Assembly (NCBI GenBank): GCA_026692865.1
Contig: JAPLNI010000025.1
Span: forward strand, 186,001-250,000
Direction of reading: 5' to 3'
Source of the DNA: Planctomycetota bacterium
Lineage (GTDB): Bacteria; Planctomycetota; Planctomycetia; Pirellulales; Pirellulaceae
DNA: 64,000 nt
The notes beneath the pieces were generated by a model that was not told the origin of the DNA, ran no database searches, and saw only the letters and a list, made by a program, of their open reading frames with translations. The number at the start of each line of letters is the position of its first letter. Position 1 is the first letter of the stretch. Both the position numbers and the translations under genes were made by a program. This document shows, in pieces, positions 8,913 through 18,517 of this stretch.

Positions 8913-10397
8913 TTAATCCTCGGTCAAAGCAGCCACAAGCTCTTGATCGTCCGCAGGATTGATGGTTCGAAGCACGACAACGATTTGATCGTCGACGACA
9001 AGGCATTCCAAAGGAACGGCTCGTTTTGCAAGTTGTTTTTGCCATTCACTTGCTGTTCGATTGGCGGAATGAATAATCAAACAAAACGAGTCAAGCTTAG
9101 TAGATTCCCAAAGGCTAGGTCCAACGGAAATGCAGCGAAGTTCAGTCCGAATCGATTGAATGGTTGAGACTCCCTCCAACTGAACAGTGAGCTTTTTTGC
9201 ACGGTGTTCTAAGTTGGCAATACTAGTGGAGGCAATTTGTCCAATGGGTGAATCGCTCCAAGAATCCAGATTTGAGCAGTTGTCTACGGCCGCCGAAAGT
9301 CCGATTTGCGTCGCAGTCGAAGCCTTCAAACCCAGGCGATCGGCAATTGATTGAAGAGCCGAGATTACCTCTGATTTGCCGACTATGATCCCACATACCG
9401 GTCCGCCGAGCCAACCATTTCCTGAACAAATTACCACATCAACTCCAGCATCTAGCAACGCACGCACGCTAGGCGTTTGATGCAAATGAGTCTTTGCAAG
9501 AGAGACCTTTTCCGACTGCGTAGGATCAATGGTCTCCGTCGCGGGAACGACGAAACTTTGCAACATCGAAGTCATCGCGAGTACTGCTTTGGGGACTGAT
9601 TGATTGTGTCCAATGGCGTTGCTTGAGTTTAAATGAGCTTCATCGGCGATAGCAGCGACTCGAAAAATCCCACCGGCTCCCTGAGCTATAGCTTTTGAAA
9701 AATCGGAGTCTTGGCAAGCATTGCTCGCACCGGCTTCGATTACTCCGGAAGTGTTCATGCTTTTAAGTAATTCCAAAACGTCACAGTCGCTCGGCAATCG
9801 CACACATTCCCTTCGAGCGATCGCCCATGGCTTGGGATTTCGTTGGGAGGAATCGCATTGAGTCGAATCGTTTTTTTGCGACGAATCTGTTCCGCTGTGC
9901 ATCGACTTTTCCGATAGCCAAGCGGACAACAACATGATTGCCGATTCGATATTGGTGGTGACTAAGGAAGCTTGAGCTCCTGTTTGATCGCGTAACTTAC
10001 TGTCGAGCGAATCGGACAGCCCTTCAGCTAAACAAAAGCCGCTATGGACCATCGAGACTGCGGTCACCATGTCTGCCGAGGCTGGTGCAGCGATCCATTT
10101 GGACGAGAAAATTTCACCCGTTCCGTTCAACGCTTGCTTCAACGGGACAACCGATGCTGATTGAAAGCGATTGGTTAGCGAATCGAACCACCATTTGGCT
10201 TGACGGATAGCTTGTTGAATGTCTTTCGGTGGGAATGACTTTTGTGTCGAAGCGTTACCAGATTCGCTCCCTTTCCCTCGAATCTGTTCGACAACCTCTT
10301 TCAACACGCTGGCGATTTTGTCTTGATTAGCCAAATCGAGTATCGGTTTTAGACGGTCAGCCGGAAGAAGATCCTTAAGTATGTTGGGAATTCGCAT
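8913..10397 (-). CDS. SelA-like protein lacking the PLP-binding lysine
   Basis: A 494-residue relative of L-seryl-tRNA(Sec) selenium transferase. The N-terminal helical part (IPNILKDLLPADRLKPILDLA) fits SelA, as does the order ALNGTGEIFSSKWIA, then IEAGASNACQDSDFSKAI, then CSGNGWLGGPVCGIIVGK. In SelA the last motif is SGDKLLGGPQAGII with the PLP lysine; here Asp-Lys is replaced by Asn-Gly (about residues 327-328). The protein therefore should not work as an ordinary PLP enzyme. Cys and Ser are frequent. ATG at 10397 (AAGAAAG upstream) is preferred over the TTG at 10415. No selB or tRNA-Sec is in the window. Function unknown; probably a structural or regulatory paralogue. Confidence 0.65.
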   Translation of the reverse strand: MRIPNILKDLLPADRLKPILDLANQDKIASVLKEVVEQIRGKGSESGNASTQKSFPPKDIQQAIRQAKWWFDSLTNRFQSASVVPLKQALNGTGEIFSSKWIAAPASADMVTAVSMVHSGFCLAEGLSDSLDSKLRDQTGAQASLVTTNIESAIMLLSAWLSEKSMHSGTDSSQKNDSTQCDSSQRNPKPWAIARRECVRLPSDCDVLELLKSMNTSGVIEAGASNACQDSDFSKAIAQGAGGIFRVAAIADEAHLNSSNAIGHNQSVPKAVLAMTSMLQSFVVPATETIDPTQSEKVSLAKTHLHQTPSVRALLDAGVDVVICSGNGWLGGPVCGIIVGKSEVISALQSIADRLGLKASTATQIGLSAAVDNCSNLDSWSDSPIGQIASTSIANLEHRAKKLTVQLEGVSTIQSIRTELRCISVGPSLWESTKLDSFCLIIHSANRTASEWQKQLAKRAVPLECLVVDDQIVVVLRTINPADDQELVAALTED

Positions 10398-10533
10398 GTG
10401 ACGACTTTCTTGCAATCAGTTGGAACTGTTGAACGGCTTGAAGCGGGTTGAGTGAGGATTGAGGCACAAGGAATCCGTCACGACAAACGTCGATTTCCTT
10501 TGGCTTTGAATATCGCTCGTGAAAGTCCAAAGG

Positions 10534-11508
10534 CTACCAAACGATTTCATTTCGAACGGGGGTACTATAGTGTTGATCCAAAGACTGAAGCTTTTGGATA
10601 GCGTCCTCGGGAAGTTGAGTTGGAATCTTAATTTGCAATTCAATGTAAAGGTCACCTGCTGTTCCGCTCGCGCTGCGAACGCCTTGTCCTTTTACTCGCA
10701 AGCGTTTTCCGCTTTGGCTACCGGGAGGGATAGTCAGGGTGACCGTTCCGCCTGGAGTGAGGACGTCGACCTTAGCACCCGCAGCAGCTTCTCCCACGGT
10801 AATCGGAAGTTTCAGTTCCAAGTCATTTCCGTTCAGCTTAAAGCAAGGGTGAGGAGCAATGTGGATCAACAGCAGAAGGTCACCCGCTTGACCGCCTCGG
10901 CTGTGCCCCTGCCCCCGGAGTCGAATCTTCTTTCCTTCTTGAACACCGGCGGGAACTTTCACTCTCAACGATTCAACAACACCGCCGCGATCCAATTTGA
11001 TCTCAGCATCGCCCCCCAAAACGGCCGTCGCTAAAGGAACAGTGATCGCAGCTTCCATGTCTTCGCGGCGATTGAATCCTTTTCGAGCACGTCCTTCGGG
11101 GGCTCCGGCACGCGCAGCACCTGGACCGCCGCCGGTGAACTGCCGAAAGAGGTCCCCTAGATCGACTCCACCAGTCCCAAAAGCATCGCCATAATCGAAA
11201 CCGCCAGAACCGGTTCCATCCGCTCTGCCGCCACCAAATGGATTGCCACCGGGGAACGGTCCTCGACCACCCGGTCCACTACCCATCTTTTCGTAGTCGT
11301 GGCCGAACTGATCGTACATTTTCCGCTTCTCAGGCTCGTTCAAGCAATCGTAGGCGGCCTGAATCTCCTGGAAACGCTGTTTAGCTGTCTTGTCGTCGGG
11401 ATTCAGGTCTGGGTGGTGCTTTCGCGCCAGCTTGCGATATGCTTTAACGATCTCCTCGGACGAGGCACTGCGGCTTACGCCGAGCGTTTTATAAAAATCT
11501 TCTGCCAT
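10534..11508 (-). CDS. DnaJ/CbpA-type co-chaperone
   Basis: A 324-residue J-domain protein. The J domain comes first (DFYKTLGVSRSASSEEIVKAY) with the HPD motif in RKHHPDLNPDD, followed by a Gly/Phe-rich linker (GGRGPFPGGNPFGGG) and the two C-terminal beta domains that bind substrate. The CxxCxGxG zinc repeats of true DnaJ are missing, so it is a class II (CbpA-like) co-chaperone that stimulates DnaK ATPase. The ATG at 11508 gives the family N-terminus MAEDFYKTLG; an upstream in-frame ATG at 11541 would add eleven residues. Confidence 0.9.
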   Translation of the reverse strand: MAEDFYKTLGVSRSASSEEIVKAYRKLARKHHPDLNPDDKTAKQRFQEIQAAYDCLNEPEKRKMYDQFGHDYEKMGSGPGGRGPFPGGNPFGGGRADGTGSGGFDYGDAFGTGGVDLGDLFRQFTGGGPGAARAGAPEGRARKGFNRREDMEAAITVPLATAVLGGDAEIKLDRGGVVESLRVKVPAGVQEGKKIRLRGQGHSRGGQAGDLLLLIHIAPHPCFKLNGNDLELKLPITVGEAAAGAKVDVLTPGGTVTLTIPPGSQSGKRLRVKGQGVRSASGTAGDLYIELQIKIPTQLPEDAIQKLQSLDQHYSTPVRNEIVW

Positions 11509-11544
11509 TGCGATCTCGTACATTTGCGGATGGTCTAACAACTG

Positions 11545-13329
11545 ATGCTCGAATTCTACAACTACCGCCCAGCCCGCAAATGCCTATCCCCCTGCACAAT
11601 TGCGAATGTTCCAGAAAACCCCTTATCCGTACCGTTGCGAGCGATCTTTCTCTTTTCGCTTGTGGTTCTCCTAGGCGTCACGTCGCCCAGCTCCAAAGCC
11701 AGCGCCCAAACCAAAGTCACAGTAGATATACTCGACAAAGTCACCGGCGACCGTGTTCCGGCGCGGGTCGAATACACGCAGCCACCAGGCCGTGGGCCCA
11801 AACCAAGAAAAAATTTAACCGCTGGTCGATACATCTTGTTCGACCGAGACAATCTTTTGTCGCCTGGGCCCGGCAGCTACGAGTTTACAGTTCGACGGGG
11901 GCCCGAGTTCCAAGATGTCAAAGGGGGATTTGCAGTCGAACGCAATGCGGTTGATTCCTTCGAAGTTGTTGTACCCCACAAGACCCCAATGCGTCTTTTC
12001 GGGTGGTACAGTGGCGACCTCTCCTGTGTGCTGCCGCCAAGCGAAGTTCAACGCTGGATGGCGGCCGAAAGTTTGGACATCGCAGCCACAACTGCCTCCG
12101 GACCGACTGAACCAATTGGTGCAAAATCGGCTGCAAATGCCCGCAACAAAACGAGTTCCATTGCGGCGGATAACGACCCCACAAAATCCGGTCGCCCTCT
12201 GCGACCCTCTTCGACTCCCCTCAACGCAAAAGGCGAACCAGATTGGACCAACACCGCCTCGCCCGCACCACTGACTCATGTCGTTTCCGGATCAAAACAA
12301 ATAGATGCACCGGAGTTTGGTGGGATACTGATTCACCATTATTCAAACTCACCAGAAGCTGTTTCGGTCTCTAATTCTATCGAAACGGAAGCAAAAGCAG
12401 CCACCGAGTCGACTACCTACGATTGGCTTCGTCAACTTGAAAAGCCAACCCCAGATTCAAAGGAAGGTGCGAAAGAAGATTTAGCTATTCATATCGAACT
12501 CACCCGCCCGTGGGAGCTCCACGTTCCTCTATTGCTGGCTACCGATAACGTCGATTCGATACAACTTCTTTCGCACCACTTAAAGCCGCTTAAAGCTTTG
12601 CCGCTATCACCTTCGATCCGCAACCCGGATGGATTACGATTCAAAGGAAAGAAAGGGCTAGGCCGTTTATCTGAACACATTTATTGGCAAATGTTAGAAT
12701 CCGGATTAAGAATTCCCCTTACAGCCGGAAGCGGATTCAATCCCGTAGGTGATACAACGATGGGATACAATCGCGTCTATGTGTTCCTTGAACAAAGCAT
12801 GACTCCAGATCCTCAGGCGTGGTGGCAGCAAGTCCGCAACGGTGCGACGCTCGTTACAAACGGCCCGCTGATGGTTCCAAGTGTGAATGGTATGCCTCCA
12901 GGAAGTACTCAAGTTGGATATCGCGGCCAACCCATTCCTCTTGATATTGAGTTGGATTTAACTGTCCGAGACCCAGTCGAGTACTTGGAAGTCATTTTCA
13001 ATGGGCAATCGCTCTATCAAGCGAGACTGGAAGATCATGCTCGACGAGGCTCGTTTCCGCCGCTGGCGATTTCTGAAAGCGGATGGCTTCTGATACGTGT
13101 CGTGACGGAGCACGAAGAGTCGTATCGAATGACGACTACCTCGCCCTACTATTTTGAATTTGAAAACAAAAGAGTATCTCAAAAAGCCGTTCGCTTCTTT
13201 CAAGATTGGCTCCACGAATCGGAAGCGAGCATTCGACGTGATCCAGAACAAACCAAGCATTTACAATCGCTTCTAGGCACTGCCACCGATTTTTGGGCCA
13301 GTCAATTGAAACTCGCTACTGTAGAATAA
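11545..13329 (+). CDS. secreted CehA/McbA-like protein with degenerate metal site
   Basis: A 594-residue protein with a hydrophobic export segment (RAIFLFSLVVLLGVTS, about residues 32-47); the true start may be a TTG at 11635. An N-terminal beta-rich part (VTVDILDKVTGDRVPARVEY) precedes FGWYSGDLSCVLPPSEVQRWMAAE (about 152-175 in two pieces). In CehA/McbA-type PHP metallohydrolases this place reads GWYSGDLHxHR; both His are absent. A later part (LTAGSGFNPVGDTTMGYNRVYV) and RNGATLVTNGP also fit that family. It is probably exported and non-hydrolytic by this mechanism. No partner is evident from neighbours. Confidence 0.6.
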   Translation: MLEFYNYRPARKCLSPCTIANVPENPLSVPLRAIFLFSLVVLLGVTSPSSKASAQTKVTVDILDKVTGDRVPARVEYTQPPGRGPKPRKNLTAGRYILFDRDNLLSPGPGSYEFTVRRGPEFQDVKGGFAVERNAVDSFEVVVPHKTPMRLFGWYSGDLSCVLPPSEVQRWMAAESLDIAATTASGPTEPIGAKSAANARNKTSSIAADNDPTKSGRPLRPSSTPLNAKGEPDWTNTASPAPLTHVVSGSKQIDAPEFGGILIHHYSNSPEAVSVSNSIETEAKAATESTTYDWLRQLEKPTPDSKEGAKEDLAIHIELTRPWELHVPLLLATDNVDSIQLLSHHLKPLKALPLSPSIRNPDGLRFKGKKGLGRLSEHIYWQMLESGLRIPLTAGSGFNPVGDTTMGYNRVYVFLEQSMTPDPQAWWQQVRNGATLVTNGPLMVPSVNGMPPGSTQVGYRGQPIPLDIELDLTVRDPVEYLEVIFNGQSLYQARLEDHARRGSFPPLAISESGWLLIRVVTEHEESYRMTTTSPYYFEFENKRVSQKAVRFFQDWLHESEASIRRDPEQTKHLQSLLGTATDFWASQLKLATVE

Positions 13330-13399
13330 ATCTGTACGAAGATTGCTTCGTAGTTACCTAATGATGTGAGAACCGCCGTAGATCGCGAATTGAACAACC

Positions 13400-14374
13400 A
13401 TGTTTGAACGCAAAAGTTTGAAGTGGCCCATCGCGCTTGCTGTCACGATGATTGTGCTGCTGGTTTCGCTGATGATCGGTTGGGTGCTGCTGAATATCTT
13501 TGGTTGGCAGCGAGGTGAACTATCTACCAGTCTCTACTGGATTTTGATAAGTGCCGGGTCAGCGATGTTTACATGCGTTGTTGTCGGCGTTGTCTTGTAC
13601 CTGATCCTTGCGATTCAACAAATCAATCTCAATCGACGACAAAGCAACTTCATTGATGCAGTAACCCACGAGTTGAAAAGCCCGATTGCTTCACTGAAAC
13701 TCTATCTTCAAACGTTGAACCGAAGACCTATCGAAGAACCCCAGCGACAGGACTTCTATAAGGCAATGCTTCAAGATGTTGAGCGACTGGATAAAGTCAT
13801 CACACAACTCTTGGATGTCGCTCGATTATCCCACCGTGCGGAGGAATCCAGCATAGATGCCTCCTCGGTACGCGTTGATGAACTTGTCAAACGAATCGTC
13901 GAAGAAGTACAGACGCGATACGCGACCGCAGAATCGGATTCGAATGAGCCTCAGCCTTTCCCAGTGATTTCGTTAGATCTAGAGCCTGTGATCATTCAAG
14001 GCATGACAGTCGACCTAGACATGCTCTTTCGAAACTTAATCGATAATGCCTTTAAGTACGGAGGCAAGCCGTGCAAGATCGACATATCTGTTCACTTCAA
14101 TTCAAAAACAAATCGTCTATCGGCCACAATAAGCGACAACGGAAACGGGATTCCACGTTCGATGCGGAGACGTATCTTTAACAGATTCTTTCGCATCGGT
14201 GACGAACTGGAACGAACCAAACCCGGGATTGGACTAGGGCTGTTTTTAGTTCGAAACGTGATCCGTCGATTGAAAGGGAGCATTGCTATCGTCGATATCC
14301 CCGGACACTCCGGGACACGATTCGAGATATCGCTTCCCAACGCGTCGAAAGTTACTTCCGAAGAAAACGCTTAG
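13400..14374 (+). CDS. membrane sensor histidine kinase
   Basis: A 324-residue kinase with two membrane helices (about 10-33 and 45-72) and a very short loop between, so there is no sizable periplasmic sensor. The dimerisation/phospho-acceptor helix contains AVTHELKSPIASLKLYL with His90. The ATP-binding domain shows the N box (NLIDNAFKYGG), G1 (SDNGNGIP) and G2 (GIGLGLFLVRNV). No response regulator gene adjoins, so the partner lies elsewhere. The short sensor loop suggests sensing within the membrane or through a partner. Confidence 0.88.
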   Translation: MFERKSLKWPIALAVTMIVLLVSLMIGWVLLNIFGWQRGELSTSLYWILISAGSAMFTCVVVGVVLYLILAIQQINLNRRQSNFIDAVTHELKSPIASLKLYLQTLNRRPIEEPQRQDFYKAMLQDVERLDKVITQLLDVARLSHRAEESSIDASSVRVDELVKRIVEEVQTRYATAESDSNEPQPFPVISLDLEPVIIQGMTVDLDMLFRNLIDNAFKYGGKPCKIDISVHFNSKTNRLSATISDNGNGIPRSMRRRIFNRFFRIGDELERTKPGIGLGLFLVRNVIRRLKGSIAIVDIPGHSGTRFEISLPNASKVTSEENA

Positions 14375-14412
14375 TTCAATTTGAATGTTGAGACGTATAG
14401 CGCAAGCAACGC

Positions 14413-15177
14413 TTAGTCCAACTTGATTGCTGCCGATTGCAACTGCACCGACAAACTGCTTGCGCTTCCGAGATCAAGAATCATAGTCACGTTGGGGTGC
14501 GTTTGGAGAATCGACGCTGGAACTTGAGGTGTCACCATTCCTTCGACGGAATTGAATACGGCCGTCGATTTTCTGCGATCAGGAACGCTACAGATGATTT
14601 TCTGACTCTGCATGATTTGATGAACGGTCATGCTCATAGCGCGACGAGGAACATGGTCTAGATGATCGAACCATCCTTCACCAACTTGTTGTCTACGCGA
14701 TGCATCATCTAATTCGACAATACGAAAGGCGTCTGTCGTCAGAAAGTCCGCTGGCGGATCATTGAATGCGAGGTGTCCATTTTCGCCGATACCTACTAAG
14801 GCGAGATCGACCGGGGCCGACCAAATCGTGTTGGCTGCCTGCTGACACATAAAATACGGCTCTTGGATACCATCCAAATACATAAACGATTTCAATGGAA
14901 CTCGGTCCACAAACCGTTTTTTCAAGTAACCACAAAAGGAAGCGGGATGATCAATACTCAAACCAATGTATTCATCCAAATGAAAGGCTTCGACACGACT
15001 CCAATCGATCCCTTGCTCGTTAATCAGCGCCTCAAGAACCTCGAACTGACTGGAACCGGTGGCCACTACTAATCTCGCAGTAGGCCTCTGCTGCAGTGCT
15101 GAGCGAAGCGTTTCACCAGCAACACGCCCAGCATAGGAGCCTAATCCAATTCGATCTTGAGCAATCACTAGTTCCAA
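14413..15177 (-). CDS. nagB: glucosamine-6-phosphate deaminase
   Basis: A 254-residue NagB-family enzyme that converts glucosamine-6-phosphate into fructose-6-phosphate and ammonia. Family motifs: VVATGSSQ (sugar-phosphate loop), AFHLDEYIGL (catalytic Asp region) and ALVGIGENGHLAFNDPP. The reading frame starts with a TTG at 15175-15177, with AGGGA about ten bases upstream; the start overlaps the end of a 66-codon frame, which would allow coupled translation. It opposes GlmS (33.5 kb) metabolically. Confidence 0.88.
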   Translation of the reverse strand: MELVIAQDRIGLGSYAGRVAGETLRSALQQRPTARLVVATGSSQFEVLEALINEQGIDWSRVEAFHLDEYIGLSIDHPASFCGYLKKRFVDRVPLKSFMYLDGIQEPYFMCQQAANTIWSAPVDLALVGIGENGHLAFNDPPADFLTTDAFRIVELDDASRRQQVGEGWFDHLDHVPRRAMSMTVHQIMQSQKIICSVPDRRKSTAVFNSVEGMVTPQVPASILQTHPNVTMILDLGSASSLSVQLQSAAIKLD

Positions 15178-15368
15178 TGTTCTGTTCCCTGTTGTAAGTA
15201 GTTGTCCAATAGAAATTGAGTTCGCGACGCAAATCGCGTCTGCTTCAACCCTACCCCCATGGTAGAATAGCTAATAACCAGAGGAACTTCGAGCCTTTCG
15301 CGGAAATACGCGTCAATTTGTACCGCAAACATCTGACCACGCGGAACGCTTAGTTGTTGCAAAGACAT
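15168..15368 (-). CDS. possible small protein upstream of nagB
   Basis: A 66-codon frame on the minus strand between tsaD and nagB. Its last ten bases overlap the nagB start, an arrangement common for coupled genes. The sequence (QMFAVQIDAYFRERLEVPLV) looks protein-like, but no family is recognised and the ribosome site before its ATG is poor. It may be spurious. Confidence 0.35.
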   Translation of the reverse strand: MSLQQLSVPRGQMFAVQIDAYFRERLEVPLVISYSTMGVGLKQTRFASRTQFLLDNYLQQGTEHWN

Positions 15369-15432
15369 CCTATAATTTCACTAATGGAGACATAGACGCT
15401 AGTGCATAACAAACAAGGCGACTCACAATACC

Positions 15433-16461
15433 TTAACGGTGCCTCACTAGTCCAGGATGAATATCCAAATCGAGAGAGTCTGATTGACTGGCTCGAATTT
15501 TTTCCCACGCCAAAGCCCCCATCACAGCGTTGTCGGTGCAGTACTCAGGCTTCGCGATAACCAGTTCGCGATCAATCGCATCCACAGCATTCTTCAGTTG
15601 TTGACGAAACACTTTGTTCGCAGCGACTCCACCTCCCAAGCACAATCGCTCGCAACCCGTATGCTTCAGAGCCAATATTGCTTTGGTAACCAAACAATCG
15701 ACTACGGCTTGTTGAAACGATGCAGCCAAATCACATCGGTACTGGGGTTCCAAATTGAGGCTTGTGAAGTCTTGTTTGCCTTCGGATACCAATCGATAAC
15801 GAACAGCCGTTTTGAGTCCGGAGAAACTAAAATCCATGCGTTTCGTGTCATCGATTAACGGTCGAGGAAACTGAAAGGTTTTAGGGTTCCCGCTTTCTGC
15901 TAACTTTGCCAGCCGGGGTCCACCAGGAAATGGAATACCGAGCATGACTGCAACCTTATCAAACGCCTCGCCAGCAGCGTCATCGATGGTCCCACCTAAC
16001 GGTATCCACTCTTGACTACTCTCACATCGATAAAGATGTGTATGGCCACCACTGACGACAAAACCAACGCAAGGAAAAATTGGCTCGCTTCGCCCTAACG
16101 AGCAAGCATACACATGGGCATGAAGATGGTTGACCGCCACTAACGGAAGATTCCAAGCGATCGAAAGTCCCTTCGCCGTAGAAAGCCCAACAAGTAGAGA
16201 ACCTGGCAAACCTGGCTGCGTAGCGACAGCGATTGCCGAAAGCTGGTCGGGGGTAATTCCCGAGTCAACCATTACACGGTCAATCACCGGAATGATGCGT
16301 TCCAGATGGGCTCGAGCCGCGATCTCGGGAACGACGCCTTCGTAGATGCGATGCAGTTCTTCCTGGCCGGCAACGCAATCGGCAAGTACTTTCCCATCCT
16401 CTGTGATGATTGCCGCAGCCGTTTCATCACAGGTCGACTCGATGGTGAGAAGGATTCGCAT
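15433..16461 (-). CDS. tsaD: tRNA N6-adenosine threonylcarbamoyltransferase TsaD
   Basis: A 342-residue TsaD (Kae1/Gcp family), the catalytic subunit that transfers threonylcarbamoyl to A37 of tRNA with TsaB. Iron-binding NHLHAHVYA and the ATP-site motifs SGGHTHLY and CLGGGVAANK are visible, and length is typical. It starts two bases after the stop of the preceding pilus-like gene, so it is the distal gene of the pilM transcription unit. That fixes an essential tRNA-modification gene to a pilus-type operon. Confidence 0.95.
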   Translation of the reverse strand: MRILLTIESTCDETAAAIITEDGKVLADCVAGQEELHRIYEGVVPEIAARAHLERIIPVIDRVMVDSGITPDQLSAIAVATQPGLPGSLLVGLSTAKGLSIAWNLPLVAVNHLHAHVYACSLGRSEPIFPCVGFVVSGGHTHLYRCESSQEWIPLGGTIDDAAGEAFDKVAVMLGIPFPGGPRLAKLAESGNPKTFQFPRPLIDDTKRMDFSFSGLKTAVRYRLVSEGKQDFTSLNLEPQYRCDLAASFQQAVVDCLVTKAILALKHTGCERLCLGGGVAANKVFRQQLKNAVDAIDRELVIAKPEYCTDNAVMGALAWEKIRASQSDSLDLDIHPGLVRHR

Positions 16462-16463
16462 CC

Positions 16464-18452
16464 TTACTTGTCCGAGTTCATACCAGGCATAGCTGGAGCT
16501 TTACTAGGCTTCGTCGCTTTCTCCATCGCCTCCATCTCATCAGCGAAGCTATACATTCGATAGTCCTCGAGATCGGCAAACTCTCCGGAAATCACTAGGT
16601 CTCCGGTTCGTGGATCATAGGCAACAACTTCGCCTGCGGATGGGAGTGGATCTTTGTCGTGTTTCTCGGGGCGATTCTGAGCAGCCAGAGCTTGACCACC
16701 ACGAAGATCAGCGATCGTGACTGGGTTTCGGTAGCCAAACCCAGTGAATTGCTTGATGATTTTCATTACGGGATGAATGACATCGCTGCCACCCTCGACA
16801 GGTGGTCCGGAAAGAACCATCCCTCGTTCAGCAATCACTCCTTTAGGAACCATCAATCCCATCTTGGTGTCCCACTCTCCATAAACAAGTTTCGCCTTCA
16901 CTCCAGTTACAGTCACATCGACGCCACTAGCGAACAATTCCGTAGGCGGTCGAAGCGATGTCAATGCAGAAGCATCACTCCAAGGTGAAACAAGTTTGCT
17001 GTTTCTAACAAGTAATTTTTTACCTGGCGCGAGCTTTTGAACTTCGGCGCGGTTTGCCTCCTCTAGCTGCTGAACCCGTGCGACTGTCTCTGGTTTCATG
17101 GAGGCTGTGTTGACTTTAAGACTTTCTAAACGCGGAAAGTTTGGATCTTCAACAACAAGCCGAATTCGATAACGATAGATGCGGTTCAGTTGAACTCCAA
17201 AATCGAAGAACCTAATTAACTTGTGTGTGCTGTAGACAGGAATCTTGGGAGTCGCTGCCGCAACCATTGCCGTTTCTTCCGGTGTCATCAGCGGCGCTAC
17301 TCGGAAGCCCCCGGATCCTTCTCCTTCCATGGAACTCTCATAATTCGATCCTTCCGTACTTTTCTCTTCCATCATGCTACCTTCTGTGCCTCCTTCACCG
17401 CTGCCCATAAAAACCTGGAAGACCTTGACTTTTGGAATCAATTCGTGGGAAGCCAACGGAGCATAGTCGGCTAACAAAACTGGAGGAATTGGCATCGCGA
17501 GAATGTCCTTTTCCAAATAGTTTTCAACAGCAATTTCTTTTGCCTCACCGGCCCAGTAGTCGAGCATTTTCAATTGGCCAGCCGTGCTGCACTCCGGCGC
17601 ATCTTTCCACTGATCTTCTGCTGGGTCTTGGAAAGGTGAATCGGTTACGTCGGCACGTTGAACTTGAAAGCCGACATAATTTGGCGAATCACGGTTGGGC
17701 ATATAACCGGCAGCTAGCTCGAATTCACGCTTATAGTTGGAAAGCAATTGCTGATGATCAACGACAGCGGTGACGGCGTTAAACCCAACGACTTTTGGAA
17801 TAACTTTCCACTCTTTGGGCTTGGGCTTTCTATTCTTCGAAAGCTCTGCATTTGGGCCCAGTGGGCTATAGCCCTTGTCATATTTTGGATCGAGTTTCCT
17901 TTCGACAGTGCTCACAGCGGCAGGCTTGGCACGACCACGCCGGCGATCTTCGCTGACCGGGGGGGCGTTTGGGAGATCGTCGGCGGGTGCTGGGCGAAGA
18001 TTCGATACGGCGATTACACCGAAGAAGCTTTTCACTTCGATATCAAATGGTGAGACAATTTCCGGATCGCCCCGCTTCCCACCTTTTTGTAGATCCTTGT
18101 TGTCTAGCCGCCCGATCGAATAAGGTTCGGCGGTGGTCGGCTTTCGTGACGTCTCGGACTTGGTGGCAAACCTAGCGGTTACCAATCGCCCTGGTTCAGA
18201 TTGAACAAGGTTGGTCCAGTGATTCTCTCCAACGATCTTATTGCGTGCCCCGACAGACTGCTCCTTCAAACTTTCCGGGGTCTTCGTAGCGGATTCAAAG
18301 GAGTTACCGGAGAAACCTTGATAGACAAGCCAACCTGAAGCTCCAACAAACAGCGCCAGGATCATCTTTTCACAATGGTCGAGCAGAAACTGCTTGGCAT
18401 TGAATGGTTCCTTGGCACTCTTTTTGGGGCTTGATTTTCCGATGCCAAACAT
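16464..18452 (-). CDS. hypothetical membrane-anchored protein of the pilM operon
   Basis: A 662-residue protein with one N-terminal membrane helix (MILALFVGASGWLVYQGF, about 32-49) after a short basic cytoplasmic tail, and a long extracytoplasmic part. A Ser/Glu/Gly-rich stretch (GEGGTEGSMMEEKSTEGSNY) divides the protein at its middle, and a P/R/K-rich stretch lies before it. No family is recognised. Position after a PilM-PilN-like protein and a second single-pass protein suggests it is part of the inner-membrane alignment complex of a type IV pilus or type II secretion-like machine, possibly in the place of PilP; this is inference from order only. Confidence 0.7.
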   Translation of the reverse strand: MFGIGKSSPKKSAKEPFNAKQFLLDHCEKMILALFVGASGWLVYQGFSGNSFESATKTPESLKEQSVGARNKIVGENHWTNLVQSEPGRLVTARFATKSETSRKPTTAEPYSIGRLDNKDLQKGGKRGDPEIVSPFDIEVKSFFGVIAVSNLRPAPADDLPNAPPVSEDRRRGRAKPAAVSTVERKLDPKYDKGYSPLGPNAELSKNRKPKPKEWKVIPKVVGFNAVTAVVDHQQLLSNYKREFELAAGYMPNRDSPNYVGFQVQRADVTDSPFQDPAEDQWKDAPECSTAGQLKMLDYWAGEAKEIAVENYLEKDILAMPIPPVLLADYAPLASHELIPKVKVFQVFMGSGEGGTEGSMMEEKSTEGSNYESSMEGEGSGGFRVAPLMTPEETAMVAAATPKIPVYSTHKLIRFFDFGVQLNRIYRYRIRLVVEDPNFPRLESLKVNTASMKPETVARVQQLEEANRAEVQKLAPGKKLLVRNSKLVSPWSDASALTSLRPPTELFASGVDVTVTGVKAKLVYGEWDTKMGLMVPKGVIAERGMVLSGPPVEGGSDVIHPVMKIIKQFTGFGYRNPVTIADLRGGQALAAQNRPEKHDKDPLPSAGEVVAYDPRTGDLVISGEFADLEDYRMYSFADEMEAMEKATKPSKAPAMPGMNSDK

Positions 18453-18517
18453 AATTTTAAACCTTAAAGAGACATATCTATTTGCAAATCGACAAGAATG
18501 AAATCATTACTCGCCAG

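Noticed and set aside
10519-11034. 171-codon plus-strand frame opposite the DnaJ-type gene
   Set aside because: It mirrors the well-supported co-chaperone gene and has no family motifs.
16130-18175. Several plus-strand frames opposite tsaD and the 662-residue gene
   Set aside because: All lie in antisense of longer, better supported genes and show no motifs.
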